From Hymenobacter cavernae (GTDB taxonomy: Bacteria; Bacteroidota; Bacteroidia; Cytophagales; Hymenobacteraceae), in NCBI RefSeq assembly GCF_014641455.1, contig NZ_BMHT01000002.1, forward strand, positions 330,595 to 394,594: a DNA stretch of 64,000 bases, read 5' to 3'. Below, piece by piece: positions 7,633-15,655 of the stretch. Within the stretch, counting starts at the first letter, position 1. Each line of letters opens with the position of its first letter. Position numbers and translations under genes: made by a program. The notes under the pieces were generated by a model. That model was not told the DNA's origin. It ran no database searches and saw nothing but the letters and a program-made list of their open reading frames with translations.

Positions 7633-8445
7633 ATGTCCAAGCTGCGAATACTCTATGCTGCCACGGAAATCAATCCTTTTTTGCAGACCACCAAGGTAGC
7701 GGAGTTTCTGCGGATGTTGCCGCAGGGGATGCAGGAGATGGGGATGGAGATCCGCATTTTCGTACCCCGTTTCGGTATCATTAACGAGCGCAAGAATCGC
7801 CTGCATGAAGTAGTACGGTTATCGGGCATCAATATCGCCGTGGGAGAGGAAGAAAAGCCGCTCATCATTAAAGTAGCCTCGATTCCGAACGCGAAATTAC
7901 AGGTGTATTTTATCGATAACGAAGATTATTTCCACCGCAAGTCGGTGCTGGTTGACAAGAACGATAAGTTTCACGCCGACAACGACGAGCGTGCTATCTT
8001 CTTCTGCAAAGGCGTGCTGGAAACCGTGAAAAAGTTAGGTTGGGCACCCGACATCGTTCACTGCAACGACTGGATGACCGGCCTGATTCCGATGTACCTG
8101 AAGACGACCTACAAGAAGGACCCCATCTTCAAGGACGCCAAATCCGTTTTCACGGTCTACAACAACGAGTTCAAGCATAAGTTTGACGGCGACATCATCG
8201 AGAAGGCTAAAATGCTCGATATTGATGATGAAATGCTAGCCGCCTTGAAGTCGGCTGACTTCGATGGCTTCATCAAAGTAGGCATGGAGTACGCCGACTC
8301 GGTGCAGAAGTCGGACGAAGACTTCAGCGACAATCTGAGCGCACTGTTCGCTGAGTACTCGCAGAAATGCCGGTTCGCGCAGGTTGGCGCCGACCAAAAC
8401 CCGCTCACTTCCTACTACGACCTCTATAACGAGCTAGCTAGCTAA
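7633..8445 (+). CDS. Stand-alone glycogen/starch synthase N-terminal (GT5) domain protein
   Basis: 270 residues resembling only the first Rossmann half of glycogen synthase: ILYAATEINPFLQTTKVAEF at the start (where synthases have the K-x-G-G loop for ADP-glucose), then PRFGIINER, and DIVHCNDWMTGLIPMYLK in the middle. The second GT-B domain with the nucleotide-sugar site is absent, and the K-T-G-G-L loop is degenerate (TTKVAE). It is therefore unlikely to be a full glycogen synthase. From memory the same short protein next to panC is common in Bacteroidota, which argues for a conserved role rather than decay. It is a single-gene unit with promoter and terminator. Confidence 0.85.
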   Translation: MSKLRILYAATEINPFLQTTKVAEFLRMLPQGMQEMGMEIRIFVPRFGIINERKNRLHEVVRLSGINIAVGEEEKPLIIKVASIPNAKLQVYFIDNEDYFHRKSVLVDKNDKFHADNDERAIFFCKGVLETVKKLGWAPDIVHCNDWMTGLIPMYLKTTYKKDPIFKDAKSVFTVYNNEFKHKFDGDIIEKAKMLDIDDEMLAALKSADFDGFIKVGMEYADSVQKSDEDFSDNLSALFAEYSQKCRFAQVGADQNPLTSYYDLYNELAS

Positions 8446-8472
8446 CCTAGCTTACCCCCGATATTACCTATT

Positions 8473-8517
8473 CTCCGTAGTCGTACTGTTCCAACGGTCG
8501 GCTACGGAGTTTTTATT
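8473..8517 (+). terminator. Terminator after the GT5-domain gene
   Basis: Stem CTCCGTAG/CTACGGAG, extendable, followed by TTTTTATTT. Confidence 0.85.
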
Positions 8518-8822
8518 TACAGCGGGTATAAAGCAAGCTAGCTTTTTGGGCGGTAATAGTCGGTAAGCACAGTCTTGTGATTGAGTGAGGCTACAACAGC
8601 ACAGCTTTATATATAACTTCGTTATGTAACTCTATTAGAGGCAGCTCAACGTATTATCCTGAGTTTCACGGCTCCCCGCTTTCTCCGGAACATTAGCGCC
8701 GGAAGATTTGTCGTATATTCGTCTGCGTTATGATGAGCATTGGCACCGTATTATTGCGGCACGGCCTTTGAGACCGGCAGGTCCTTTCCCCCTTTTTATC
8801 ACCTCTTCTTTTCTGACATAGC
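8518..8822 (+). other. Upstream region of glmS, no gene seen
   Basis: About 300 nt without a convincing ORF. The last part is moderately AT-rich; TATATTCG at 8714-8721 is a one-mismatch -7 box with no clear -33 element. I looked for the catalytic core of a glmS ribozyme and did not find it. A long untranslated leader is possible. Confidence 0.4.
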
Positions 8823-10658
8823 ATGTGCGGAATTGTCGCTTACATCGGGCACCGTGAAGCCTGTCCTATTATTATCAAAGGATTACACCGCCTCGAATAT
8901 CGTGGCTACGACTCAGCCGGTATTGCGCTGCTTAATGGCACGCTGAGCGTATATAAGAAGAAGGGCAAGGTAAAGGAGCTGGAAGCATTTATTGCTGAAA
9001 AGAACACCCACGCCACGGTGGGCATGGGCCACACCCGCTGGGCGACACACGGTGAGCCAAACGACACGAACGCCCACCCGCACTACTCGACCTCCGAGCG
9101 GATTGCCATTATTCACAACGGCATCATTGAAAACTACGCGGCCCTGAAAACGCACTTGCAGCAGCAAGGCCACGAGTTTCATTCGGATACGGACACAGAA
9201 GTGTTCGTGAATCTGATTGAGGAGATTCAGCAGCAAAACCACTGCTCGCTGGAAGAAGCCGTGCGGCTAGCTTTGCACGAAGTAGTTGGTGCTTACGCCA
9301 TTGTGGTGCTTAGCCGCGACGAGCCCAACCAGCTGATTGCCGCCCGCAAAGGCTCGCCGCTGGTGATTGGTATCGGGCAGGATGAGTTTTTCCTGGCTTC
9401 CGATGCCACTCCGATCATCGAGTACACCAACGAGGTTGTTTACGTAAACGACCACGAAATTGCGGTTATCCGCGACGGCAAGCTCGATATCCGCACCAAG
9501 GAAGACATCCACCAGACCCCGTATATTCAGAAGCTGGAGTTAGAGCTGGACAGCATCGAGAAAGGTGGCTACGAGCACTTCATGTTGAAGGAGATCTTCG
9601 AGCAGCCCAAATCCATTCTGGACTCAATGCGAGGCCGTTTGGAGATGGAAGCCGGCCACCTGAACATGGGCGGCATTCGCGCCTACGAACAGAAGTTCGT
9701 CAATGCTCAGCGCATTATCATCGTGGCTTGCGGCACTTCGTGGCACGCGGGCCTAGTAGCCGAATACTTGCTGGAAGACCTGGCCCGTATTCCGGTGGAA
9801 GTGGAATATGCGTCGGAATTCCGTTACCGCAACCCCATCATCACCGAGCGCGACATCGTTATTGCTATTTCGCAGTCGGGTGAAACTGCTGATACGCTGG
9901 CAGCTATCGAGCTAGCCAAGAGCAAAGGCGCTACGATCTTTGGTATCTGCAACGTGGTGGGTTCCAGTATTGCCCGCGCTACAGATGCCGGTGCGTACAC
10001 CCACGCTGGCCCGGAAATCGGGGTGGCTTCTACCAAAGCCTTCACGGCCCAGGTAACGGTGCTCACCTTGCTGGCCATGATTGTGGGTCACAAGCGCGGC
10101 ACGCTTTCCGAAACCAAGTTGCGCGAGCTGATGGTGGAGCTGAGCAACATTCCGGCGAAAGTAGAGCAGGCGCTGTCGCTAAACACGGAGATTGAGCAGA
10201 TTGCCGAAATCTTCAAAGATGTACCGAATTTCCTGTACCTAGGTCGCGGCTACAACTTCCCGGTAGCTTTGGAGGGCGCGCTGAAGCTCAAGGAAATCAG
10301 CTATATCCACGCGGAAGGCTACCCGGCCGCCGAGATGAAGCATGGCCCTATCGCCCTGATCGACGAGAACATGCCGGTTGTGGTTATCGCCACCAAGGAC
10401 AGTTCCTACGAGAAGGTCGTTTCCAACATTCAGGAGGTGAAAGCCCGCAAGGGCCGCATTATCGCCGTTATTACGGAAGGCGACACCGTTATTCCGCAAA
10501 TGGCTGAGTTTGTGATTGAAGTGCCTGCTACCAGCGAGGCGCTGATGCCCCTGGTATCAGTAATTCCGTTGCAGCTTCTCTCCTACCACATTGCCGTGCT
10601 GCGCGGCTGCAACGTCGATCAGCCCCGCAACCTGGCGAAATCGGTGACGGTGGAGTAA
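8823..10658 (+). CDS. glmS: Glutamine--fructose-6-phosphate aminotransferase (isomerizing)
   Basis: Makes glucosamine-6-phosphate from fructose-6-phosphate and glutamine, the entry step to peptidoglycan and LPS amino sugars. The 611 residues are full length. The glutaminase domain starts with the catalytic Cys2 (MCGIVAYIG) and has HRLEYRGYDSAG, GHTRWATHG and HNGIIENY. Two SIS sugar-isomerase domains follow, with SQSGETADT, GPEIGVASTKAFTAQ and the C-terminal PRNLAKSVTVE. It stands alone between a terminator on each side. Confidence 0.98.
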   Translation: MCGIVAYIGHREACPIIIKGLHRLEYRGYDSAGIALLNGTLSVYKKKGKVKELEAFIAEKNTHATVGMGHTRWATHGEPNDTNAHPHYSTSERIAIIHNGIIENYAALKTHLQQQGHEFHSDTDTEVFVNLIEEIQQQNHCSLEEAVRLALHEVVGAYAIVVLSRDEPNQLIAARKGSPLVIGIGQDEFFLASDATPIIEYTNEVVYVNDHEIAVIRDGKLDIRTKEDIHQTPYIQKLELELDSIEKGGYEHFMLKEIFEQPKSILDSMRGRLEMEAGHLNMGGIRAYEQKFVNAQRIIIVACGTSWHAGLVAEYLLEDLARIPVEVEYASEFRYRNPIITERDIVIAISQSGETADTLAAIELAKSKGATIFGICNVVGSSIARATDAGAYTHAGPEIGVASTKAFTAQVTVLTLLAMIVGHKRGTLSETKLRELMVELSNIPAKVEQALSLNTEIEQIAEIFKDVPNFLYLGRGYNFPVALEGALKLKEISYIHAEGYPAAEMKHGPIALIDENMPVVVIATKDSSYEKVVSNIQEVKARKGRIIAVITEGDTVIPQMAEFVIEVPATSEALMPLVSVIPLQLLSYHIAVLRGCNVDQPRNLAKSVTVE

Positions 10659-10690
10659 GCTAGGTTTCTGGTAATCAAATCTTTTGAGAA

Positions 10691-10721
10691 AGCCGCTGCG
10701 GGAAACCGAGCGGCTTTTTTT
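10691..10721 (+). terminator. Terminator after glmS
   Basis: Stem AGCCGCT/AGCGGCT followed by seven T (10715-10721). Confidence 0.85.
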
Positions 10722-10732
10722 ACGTGCTAGCC

Positions 10733-10810
10733 GTCATTCCGAGCAGCGCGAAGAATCAGAGGTTATCTACCTAGGTTATTAACCGAGTTCCTCGCACTGC
10801 TCGGAATGAC
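10733..10810. repeat. GTCATTCCGAG-type long hairpin repeat
   Basis: The arms GTCATTCCGAGCAGCGCGA and TGCTCGGAATGAC face each other across about 40 nt that hold ACCTAGGT in the middle. It has the same layout as the copy at 27403-27480. Confidence 0.8.
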
Positions 10811-10864
10811 AGCTAGGTTCTTACTTTGCGTACCCCATTATTAATACATCTGACTTCCCTTTCT

Positions 10865-11248
10865 ATGGCCAACACCATCATTTACTCCGATCAGGCACCT
10901 GCTGCAATTGGGCCTTACAGCCAGGCTATTCAGGCGGGCAACACCATTTATCTCTCGGGCCAAATTGCCTTGGATACTACCGGCCAGCTAGTTGGCAACG
11001 GCGATGTTGCGGCCGAAACGCACCAGGTAATGCGCAACCTGCAAGCCGTGCTGGGGGCAGCCGGCTACTCGCTCACCGATGTAGTGAAGGCCACCATCTT
11101 CGTGAAAGACCTAGGTAACTTTGGCCTGATCAACGAAATCTACGGCAGCTACTTCAGTGCCGACTACGCCCCAGCCCGCGAAACCGTGGAAGTAGCCCGT
11201 TTGCCCAAGGACGTGCAAGTAGAAATCTCCTGCATTGCGGTGAAGTAG
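10865..11248 (+). CDS. ridA: RidA family protein (enamine/imine deaminase)
   Basis: 127 residues of the RidA/YjgF/UK114 family, which hydrolyse reactive 2-aminoacrylate and related enamines to ketoacids and ammonia. Visible family features are the N-terminal DQAPAAIGPYSQAI, ISGQ-like YLSGQIALD, and near the C-terminus the arginine of PARETVEVARLPKDVQVEISCIA (the R binds the carboxylate). The start at 10865 gives the normal short N-terminus. TACTTTG at 10822 is a weak -7 box. It is flanked by hairpin repeats on both sides. Confidence 0.93.
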   Translation: MANTIIYSDQAPAAIGPYSQAIQAGNTIYLSGQIALDTTGQLVGNGDVAAETHQVMRNLQAVLGAAGYSLTDVVKATIFVKDLGNFGLINEIYGSYFSADYAPARETVEVARLPKDVQVEISCIAVK

Positions 11249-11249
11249 T

Positions 11250-11357
11250 AAGGTGGTGAGGTGGTGAGATGAAAAAAAAGAGTGAGTCAGTGTGGAAACG
11301 TAGCTGCGCGAGCATCTACTGTTTATCTCATTAACTCACTATCTCACCACTTCACCT
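11250..11357. repeat. GTGAG-type hairpin repeat between ridA and the small membrane protein
   Basis: The left arm AAGGTGGTGAGGTGGTGAGATG follows the ridA stop at once. The right arm, ending CTCACCACTTCACCT, stops 2 nt before the next start codon. The repeat fills the whole intergenic space. Confidence 0.75.
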
Positions 11358-11358
11358 C

Positions 11359-11541
11359 ATGAAAGAGCTCGGACTTGGCCTGTTTTTGTTTGGTTTAGTA
11401 TCCTTAGTGCTGCCCTTTTTTGGCCTCCACCACATGCTGCTGACGTGGATTGACCAATGGGGCCCCAGCGTCGCCTGGGCAATCCGCGGCGGCATTACGC
11501 TGCTCGGACTGGTGCTCTACCTAGGTTTTCGCAGACGGTGA
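11359..11541 (+). CDS. Small two-helix membrane protein
   Basis: 60 residues with two hydrophobic segments (about 4-28 and 38-56) separated by WIDQWGPSVAW, and a basic end (FRRR). No family is recognised. It is squeezed between two GTGAG-type repeats; the stop codon TGA is part of the second one (CGG-TGA-GATGG). Plausible as a gene because of the clear membrane topology, the ATG right after the repeat, and the composition fitting its neighbours. It could still be chance, as no promoter is seen. Confidence 0.6.
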   Translation: MKELGLGLFLFGLVSLVLPFFGLHHMLLTWIDQWGPSVAWAIRGGITLLGLVLYLGFRRR

Positions 11542-11640
11542 GATGGTGCAGTGGTGAAATGGCGAGTTTGATGTTTTGGTGCCGTAAGCGAAGCATAACA
11601 GGTTAAACTCACCATTTCACCACTGCACCACCTCACCATT
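11537..11640. repeat. GTGAGATGGTGCAGTGGTG-type hairpin repeat
   Basis: The left arm GGTGAGATGGTGCAGTGGTG and the right arm ACCACTGCACCACCTCACC form a long imperfect stem around 40 nt. The left arm contains the stop codon of the small gene at 11359-11541. Confidence 0.75.
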
Positions 11641-11643
11641 TCG

Positions 11644-11651
11644 TACCTTTG
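11644..11651 (+). promoter_or_regulatory. -7 box candidate for gltX
   Basis: TACCTTTG fits TAnnTTTG exactly, 40 nt before the gltX start and right after the repeat. No clear -33 TTG is seen at the right distance. Confidence 0.5.
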
Positions 11652-11691
11652 CACCGCGGTTTTTGACTGATTGAGGCCGCGACCTATTTGT

Positions 11692-13239
11692 ATGGAGAGA
11701 GAAGTACGGGTGCGTTTTGCACCTAGCCCTACTGGTCCGCTGCACATTGGCGGCGTGCGCACTGCGCTATATAACTACTTGCTGGCCCGCAAGCTAGGTG
11801 GCAAGATGCTGCTTCGCATTGAGGATACCGACCAGAATCGTTTCGTGCCCGGCGCGGAAGACTACATCCGGCAGAGCCTGGAGTGGTGTGGTATCGAGCT
11901 GGACGAAAGCCCCTGGGTGGGCGGCCCGCACGCGCCCTACCGGCAGAGCGAGCGGAAGCCCATGTACATGCAGTACGCCCAGCAGCTCATTGACAGCGGC
12001 CACGCCTACTACGCCTTTGATACACCCGAAGAACTCGACGCTTTGCGCGCCCGCCTGACGGCCGCCAAAGTACCGAACCCACAGTATAACTCCATCACGC
12101 GCAGCCAGATGCGCAACTCGCTCACCTTGCCCGAAGACGAGGTAAAGCAGCTGCTGGATAGCGGCGCGCTCTACGTGATTCGCCTGAAGGTGCCGCGCAA
12201 GGAGGAAGTGCGCTTCAACGACCTAATTCGCGGTTGGGTGGTGGTACACTCGTCGGCTATTGATGACAAAGTGCTGATGAAGTCGGATGGCATGCCGACC
12301 TACCACCTGGCCAACATCGTGGACGACCACCTGATGGAAATCACCCACGTAATTCGGGGGGAAGAATGGCTGCCCTCGGCGCCGCTGCACGTGCTGCTGT
12401 ACCGCTATTTTGGCTGGGAAAGCACCATGCCGCAGTTTGCCCACTTGCCGCTGCTGCTCAAGCCCGACGGCACCGGCAAGCTCAGCAAGCGCGACGGCGA
12501 CCGGCTAGGTTTCCCGGTCTTTCCGCTGGAATGGCACGGCACCGATGCCGAAACCGGCCAGCCGACGGTGAGCAGCGGCTACCGTGAAGGCGGCTACCTG
12601 CCCGAAGCGTTCATCAACTTTCTGGCTTTCCTGGGCTGGAACCCCGGCACGCAGCAGGAGCTGTTCACGATGCAGGAGCTGATCGACACCTTCACGATTG
12701 AGCGCGTGAGCAAGTCGCCGGCCCGCTTCGACCAGAACAAAGTGCGTTGGTACAACGAGCAATACCTGCGGGCCAAACCCGACGCGGAGCTAGCTCAGTA
12801 CTTGCTCACGGCGCTCAACGAGCAAGGCATCAGCGTTGATTTTCCGGCTGACAAGCTAGAGCAGATTGCTGGCCTGGTGAAGGAACGCGCCACGTTCCCC
12901 GCCGACCTGGCCCGCGAAGCGCAACTCTTCTTCGAGCGCCCCACCAGCTACGATCAGCAGGTAATCAGCAAGAAGTGGAACGCGCAGGTAGCAGGCGGCC
13001 TCACAGAATTCGCAAAGGCGCTGCCCACGGCTGCCGATACGACGCCCGACGGCATCAAGGCGCTGCTCTCGCAGGTGCTGGAGCAGCAAGGCATCAAGAT
13101 CGGTCAGGTGCTGCAAGCGTTGCGCGTAGCCGTGACGGGCGCCGGCGCCGGCCCCGACCTGATGCACATTATGAGTATTTTGGGCACGCAGGAAACTGCC
13201 GAGCGTATTGAGCTAGCAGTGAGCCAGTTGCCAGCCTAG
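11692..13239 (+). CDS. gltX: Glutamyl-tRNA synthetase
   Basis: Charges tRNA-Glu. The 515 residues start with RFAPSPTGPLHIGGVRTALYNYL, whose HIGG is the class I HIGH motif (18-21). The second signature is GKLSKRDGD near 262-270 (KMSKS equivalent). The anticodon-binding C-domain with RVSKSPARFDQNKVRWYN follows and is of normal length. The start at 11692 gives the family N-terminus; the ATG 21 nt upstream would add RPRPIC, which is unlikely. A strong terminator follows. Confidence 0.97.
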   Translation: MEREVRVRFAPSPTGPLHIGGVRTALYNYLLARKLGGKMLLRIEDTDQNRFVPGAEDYIRQSLEWCGIELDESPWVGGPHAPYRQSERKPMYMQYAQQLIDSGHAYYAFDTPEELDALRARLTAAKVPNPQYNSITRSQMRNSLTLPEDEVKQLLDSGALYVIRLKVPRKEEVRFNDLIRGWVVVHSSAIDDKVLMKSDGMPTYHLANIVDDHLMEITHVIRGEEWLPSAPLHVLLYRYFGWESTMPQFAHLPLLLKPDGTGKLSKRDGDRLGFPVFPLEWHGTDAETGQPTVSSGYREGGYLPEAFINFLAFLGWNPGTQQELFTMQELIDTFTIERVSKSPARFDQNKVRWYNEQYLRAKPDAELAQYLLTALNEQGISVDFPADKLEQIAGLVKERATFPADLAREAQLFFERPTSYDQQVISKKWNAQVAGGLTEFAKALPTAADTTPDGIKALLSQVLEQQGIKIGQVLQALRVAVTGAGAGPDLMHIMSILGTQETAERIELAVSQLPA

Positions 13240-13284
13240 CTTTCCAAGCGGTGGCTTGAGGCGCATTAAACAGATGGTACCAAA

Positions 13285-13323
13285 CAGAAACGCCCGGCAT
13301 TGCTGCCGGGCGTTTCTGTTTTA
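13285..13323 (+). terminator. Terminator after gltX
   Basis: A 13-bp perfect stem CAGAAACGCCCGG with its complement, followed by TTTTA. Confidence 0.9.
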
Positions 13324-13673
13324 TCTGCTTTGTGGATAGCTAGGTATGAAACGGATTCATCTAAAGCCATTCCTGTATTGTATATGATTTTGTGATAATT
13401 ACGGTTAAAACGCAGTAGCTCGGCTGGTAAGATGCTATAATTTTTGGAACAACTCGTATGTCCAGCGGTTGAATAAATACTGCTCAGCTAAGCAGTTATG
13501 CGGTTATAGGTAGTTACTACCAACAAGTACCTTTTTAAGCACAACCGGAAAGGCTAGGTCCTAAACGCAAGCCAAGTAACTTAAGCTCGTCAACATCGGA
13601 GTGAATTCTTGCGTAAGACTTAATCAGGATAATTTACTTATTCCTGGTTCTTATTCCCAGCAAGGGTTTCAAC
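13324..13673 (+). other. 350-nt leader region before the YcgG-DUF1989 pair
   Basis: AT-richer than its surroundings and without a convincing ORF. It holds a potential long-range stem ACGCAAG/CTTGCGT around 13563-13614 and a conspicuous run ACCGGAAAGGCTAGGTCC just before it. I compared it from memory with guanidine-I/II and cyclic-di-GMP-I riboswitch cores and found no convincing match. No exact TAnnTTTG box is seen. Confidence 0.35.
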
Positions 13674-14366
13674 ATGCCTGACAATCACAACGATATATAT
13701 ACTGAGCAATATCTTTCTTTTATAAATAAGAAAGATTTCCCGTGCGTAGCTGCCAAAACAGCTTTCACCTTTCAGCAGCTACAATGCCTGGTGGTTGACC
13801 ACCTGGCATGCCCCAAGGATGATACGGCCATTCTGGAGTTCCTCTACAACTTTGTAGACACCTACCGGCAGTCGGATAAGCTGTATCATAGCGCGGCTAT
13901 CATCTTCAAAGGGCCGGAAGAGCCGAACGAAGCACTGTTTGAAGAGCTGTTCTGGCAGCGAATGCAGTCCATCTCCAACCTGGATGCCCGGCGGTACGGC
14001 TACGACCAGCGGGTGGTAGCCGACCCAGCCTCGCCCGACTTTAGCTTTAGCCTTAAGGAAGAAGCCTTTTTCGTGATTGGGCTGCACCCCGGCAGCTCAC
14101 GGTTGGCGCGGCAGTTTGCCTACCCGACCCTCGTGTTCAATCCGCACGCGCAATTCGAGCAAATTCGTACCAACGGCCGCTACGACAGCATCCGCAATAC
14201 CATCCGAACCCGCGACGTGGCGTATTCGGGTTCCATCAACCCCATGCTTCAGGATTACGGACAAGCATCGGAAGTTTATCAGTACAGCGGCAAGGCCTAC
14301 GACGAATCCTGGAAATGCCCTTTTTTAAGCCAACATGGAGCAGTTAACCATCATTCCGCCGCGTAG
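13674..14366 (+). CDS. YqcI/YcgG family protein (GntA/DcsA-like putative heme N-hydroxylase)
   Basis: 230 residues of the YqcI/YcgG family (PF08892). Family landmarks are CVAAKTAF near 24-31, a central FVIGLHPGSSR, YPTLVFNPHAQFE, and the C-terminal signature SGSINPMLQDYG...YQYSGK...WKCPF. Studied relatives are heme-dependent N-hydroxylases of guanidino groups: DcsA acts on L-arginine in cycloserine synthesis and GntA acts in the guanitoxin pathway. Extending this activity to the present protein is inference. It overlaps the DUF1989 gene by 32 nt, so both are probably made together. Start: first in-frame ATG, followed by a normal family N-terminus. Confidence 0.85.
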   Translation: MPDNHNDIYTEQYLSFINKKDFPCVAAKTAFTFQQLQCLVVDHLACPKDDTAILEFLYNFVDTYRQSDKLYHSAAIIFKGPEEPNEALFEELFWQRMQSISNLDARRYGYDQRVVADPASPDFSFSLKEEAFFVIGLHPGSSRLARQFAYPTLVFNPHAQFEQIRTNGRYDSIRNTIRTRDVAYSGSINPMLQDYGQASEVYQYSGKAYDESWKCPFLSQHGAVNHHSAA

Positions 14367-14925
14367 CGGCACCGCCTTTGTGTTGCGCAAAGGCCAGCGG
14401 CTCAAGGTAGTAGACATTGAGGGCAAGCAGGTATCCGATTTTGTGTGCTATAACCTGGCCGACAAAGCCGAGTACCTTTCCTCGGGGCGCACCATCGACT
14501 ATGCCGAGACAATCTTCCTGACCAAAGGACACCCGTTCTACTCCAACCGCAGCAACATCATGTTTGAGCTAGTGGAAGACACCGTCGGTCGGCACGATTT
14601 CCTGCTCACGCCATGCAGCGCCGATACGTTTCGCATCATCTACGGCCACACGCATCCGCACCGCGGGTGTTTCGGCAACTTGTGCGAGGCGCTAAAAGAG
14701 TACGGCATCAGCCCCGACGCCATTCCGATCTGCTTCAACATTTTCATGCACGTAACGGTGGACGGAGAAACCGGAAGAATAGATGTGCTGCCGCCGAAAA
14801 GCAAAGCGGGCGACTACGTGGTGCTGGAAGCCAAAACCGATTTGCTGATCGGCATGACGGCGTGTTCCGCGGAGATGTCGAACAACTACGCCTTCAAGCC
14901 GATTGGCTACCAGATTTTGACGTAG
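14335..14925 (+). CDS. DUF1989 family protein (urea carboxylase-associated / carboxyguanidine deiminase-like)
   Basis: 196 residues of DUF1989 (PF09347): PPRSGTAFVLRKGQRLKVVD at the start, IDYAETIF, the Cys/His-rich stretch LLTPCSADTFRIIYGHTHPHRGCFGNLCEAL, NIFMHVTVDGETG, and the end MTACSAEMSNNY. Related pairs CgdA/CgdB are carboxyguanidine deiminases in guanidine assimilation. Here only one DUF1989 protein is present and there is no urea or guanidine carboxylase in view, so the reaction may differ. Its coupling to a GntA/DcsA-type gene suggests action on a guanidino or N-hydroxyguanidino compound (inference). The ATG at 14335 lies inside the upstream gene. Confidence 0.87.
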   Translation: MEQLTIIPPRSGTAFVLRKGQRLKVVDIEGKQVSDFVCYNLADKAEYLSSGRTIDYAETIFLTKGHPFYSNRSNIMFELVEDTVGRHDFLLTPCSADTFRIIYGHTHPHRGCFGNLCEALKEYGISPDAIPICFNIFMHVTVDGETGRIDVLPPKSKAGDYVVLEAKTDLLIGMTACSAEMSNNYAFKPIGYQILT

Positions 14926-15053
14926 CGTCTTCGCGCATAACTTCAGACATCCCGCAGGCAGAAGGCTGCGTACTAGCCAGGTAGCCAGGCGCCCACTTGC
15001 CAGTGCGGCTGCTGCGACACCTAGGTAGTTGACACTTTTTATCCTCGTCACTC

Positions 15054-15428
15054 ATGGCCAAGAAACCCACGAACAGCAATAAGAAGAAAGCTGACCCCGA
15101 TAAAAAAGCCCGCGTTCATAAGGAGTTGGAAGGGTTTGAGATTAAGGTGAACCCGCTGGGCGAAATCACCTCCACGTATTCCATTGAGGAGGTGAATGCC
15201 TTCCTGAATCGCCACGTACGCGACAAAAAGCTGGTGAACCGCGACGGGCAGTTTGGCGAGAAGATCGAGGAAGATGAGGAGTTTCCTTTGGAAGATGCTC
15301 CGGAGCCGGAAGAATCAGACGAAGACTTTATGCGCCGGACCAGCCGGGAAGCCAAGAAGTCCAAGAAGGAAGACCCCGACCCCGCCGCCGAAGCGGCCGA
15401 TACCACGGCTAACCTGCCGGAAGAATAG
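15054..15428 (+). CDS. Small acidic/lysine-rich conserved-type protein, function unknown
   Basis: 124 residues. Residues 1-25 are Lys-rich. Residues about 26-65 look folded (GFEIKVNPLGEITSTYSIEEVNAFLNRHV contains a beta-beta-helix pattern). The rest is acidic and low complexity (EEDEEFPLEDAPEPEESDED), then Lys/Asp-rich. I do not recognise a characterised family. The clean codon structure, the ATG start and the non-random middle support a real gene. It is followed by a long hairpin repeat that could end transcription. Confidence 0.75.
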   Translation: MAKKPTNSNKKKADPDKKARVHKELEGFEIKVNPLGEITSTYSIEEVNAFLNRHVRDKKLVNRDGQFGEKIEEDEEFPLEDAPEPEESDEDFMRRTSREAKKSKKEDPDPAAEAADTTANLPEE

Positions 15429-15438
15429 CAAGCTAGGT

Positions 15439-15543
15439 TGTAGCGCGAAGCTCAGGCTTCGCGTATCGTTGAACGACTGGCACCTAGGTTATCGTGCTAA
15501 CGTAATCGTTCAACGATACGCGAAGCCTGAGCTTCGCGCTACA
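15439..15543. repeat. TGTAGCGCGAAGC-type long hairpin repeat
   Basis: Arms of about 38 nt (TGTAGCGCGAAGCTCAGGCT at the outside, ATCGTTGAACGA at the inside) face each other. The loop holds ACCTAGGT. The arms match almost perfectly, so the structure is very stable. Confidence 0.85.
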
Positions 15544-15655
15544 TCCGTTGATGCCACTCCAAACCGGGGTGGCATTGTTGTTTTAGAAGGTCGAAGATCG
15601 GGCATAGTTCCTTATACTTGAAGTGGAAAACTCCTTACTTCAACCCTCTCCTACC

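Noticed and set aside
7633..8445. Full glycogen synthase
   Set aside because: Only the first GT-B half is present and the frame ends before a proper terminator, so it is not a complete enzyme.
8600..8640. Sequence ATAACTTCGTTATGTAAC resembling part of a lox site
   Set aside because: Only one partial arm; no spacer and second arm, no recombinase nearby.
8740..8946. 68-codon open frame overlapping the start of glmS
   Set aside because: Runs into glmS in another frame; no conserved features.
13540..13620. Possible cyclic-di-GMP-I or guanidine riboswitch before the YcgG gene
   Set aside because: Some short words are similar (GGAAAGGC, ACGCAAGCC) but the order and pairing of the known classes are missing; kept only as an unexplained leader.
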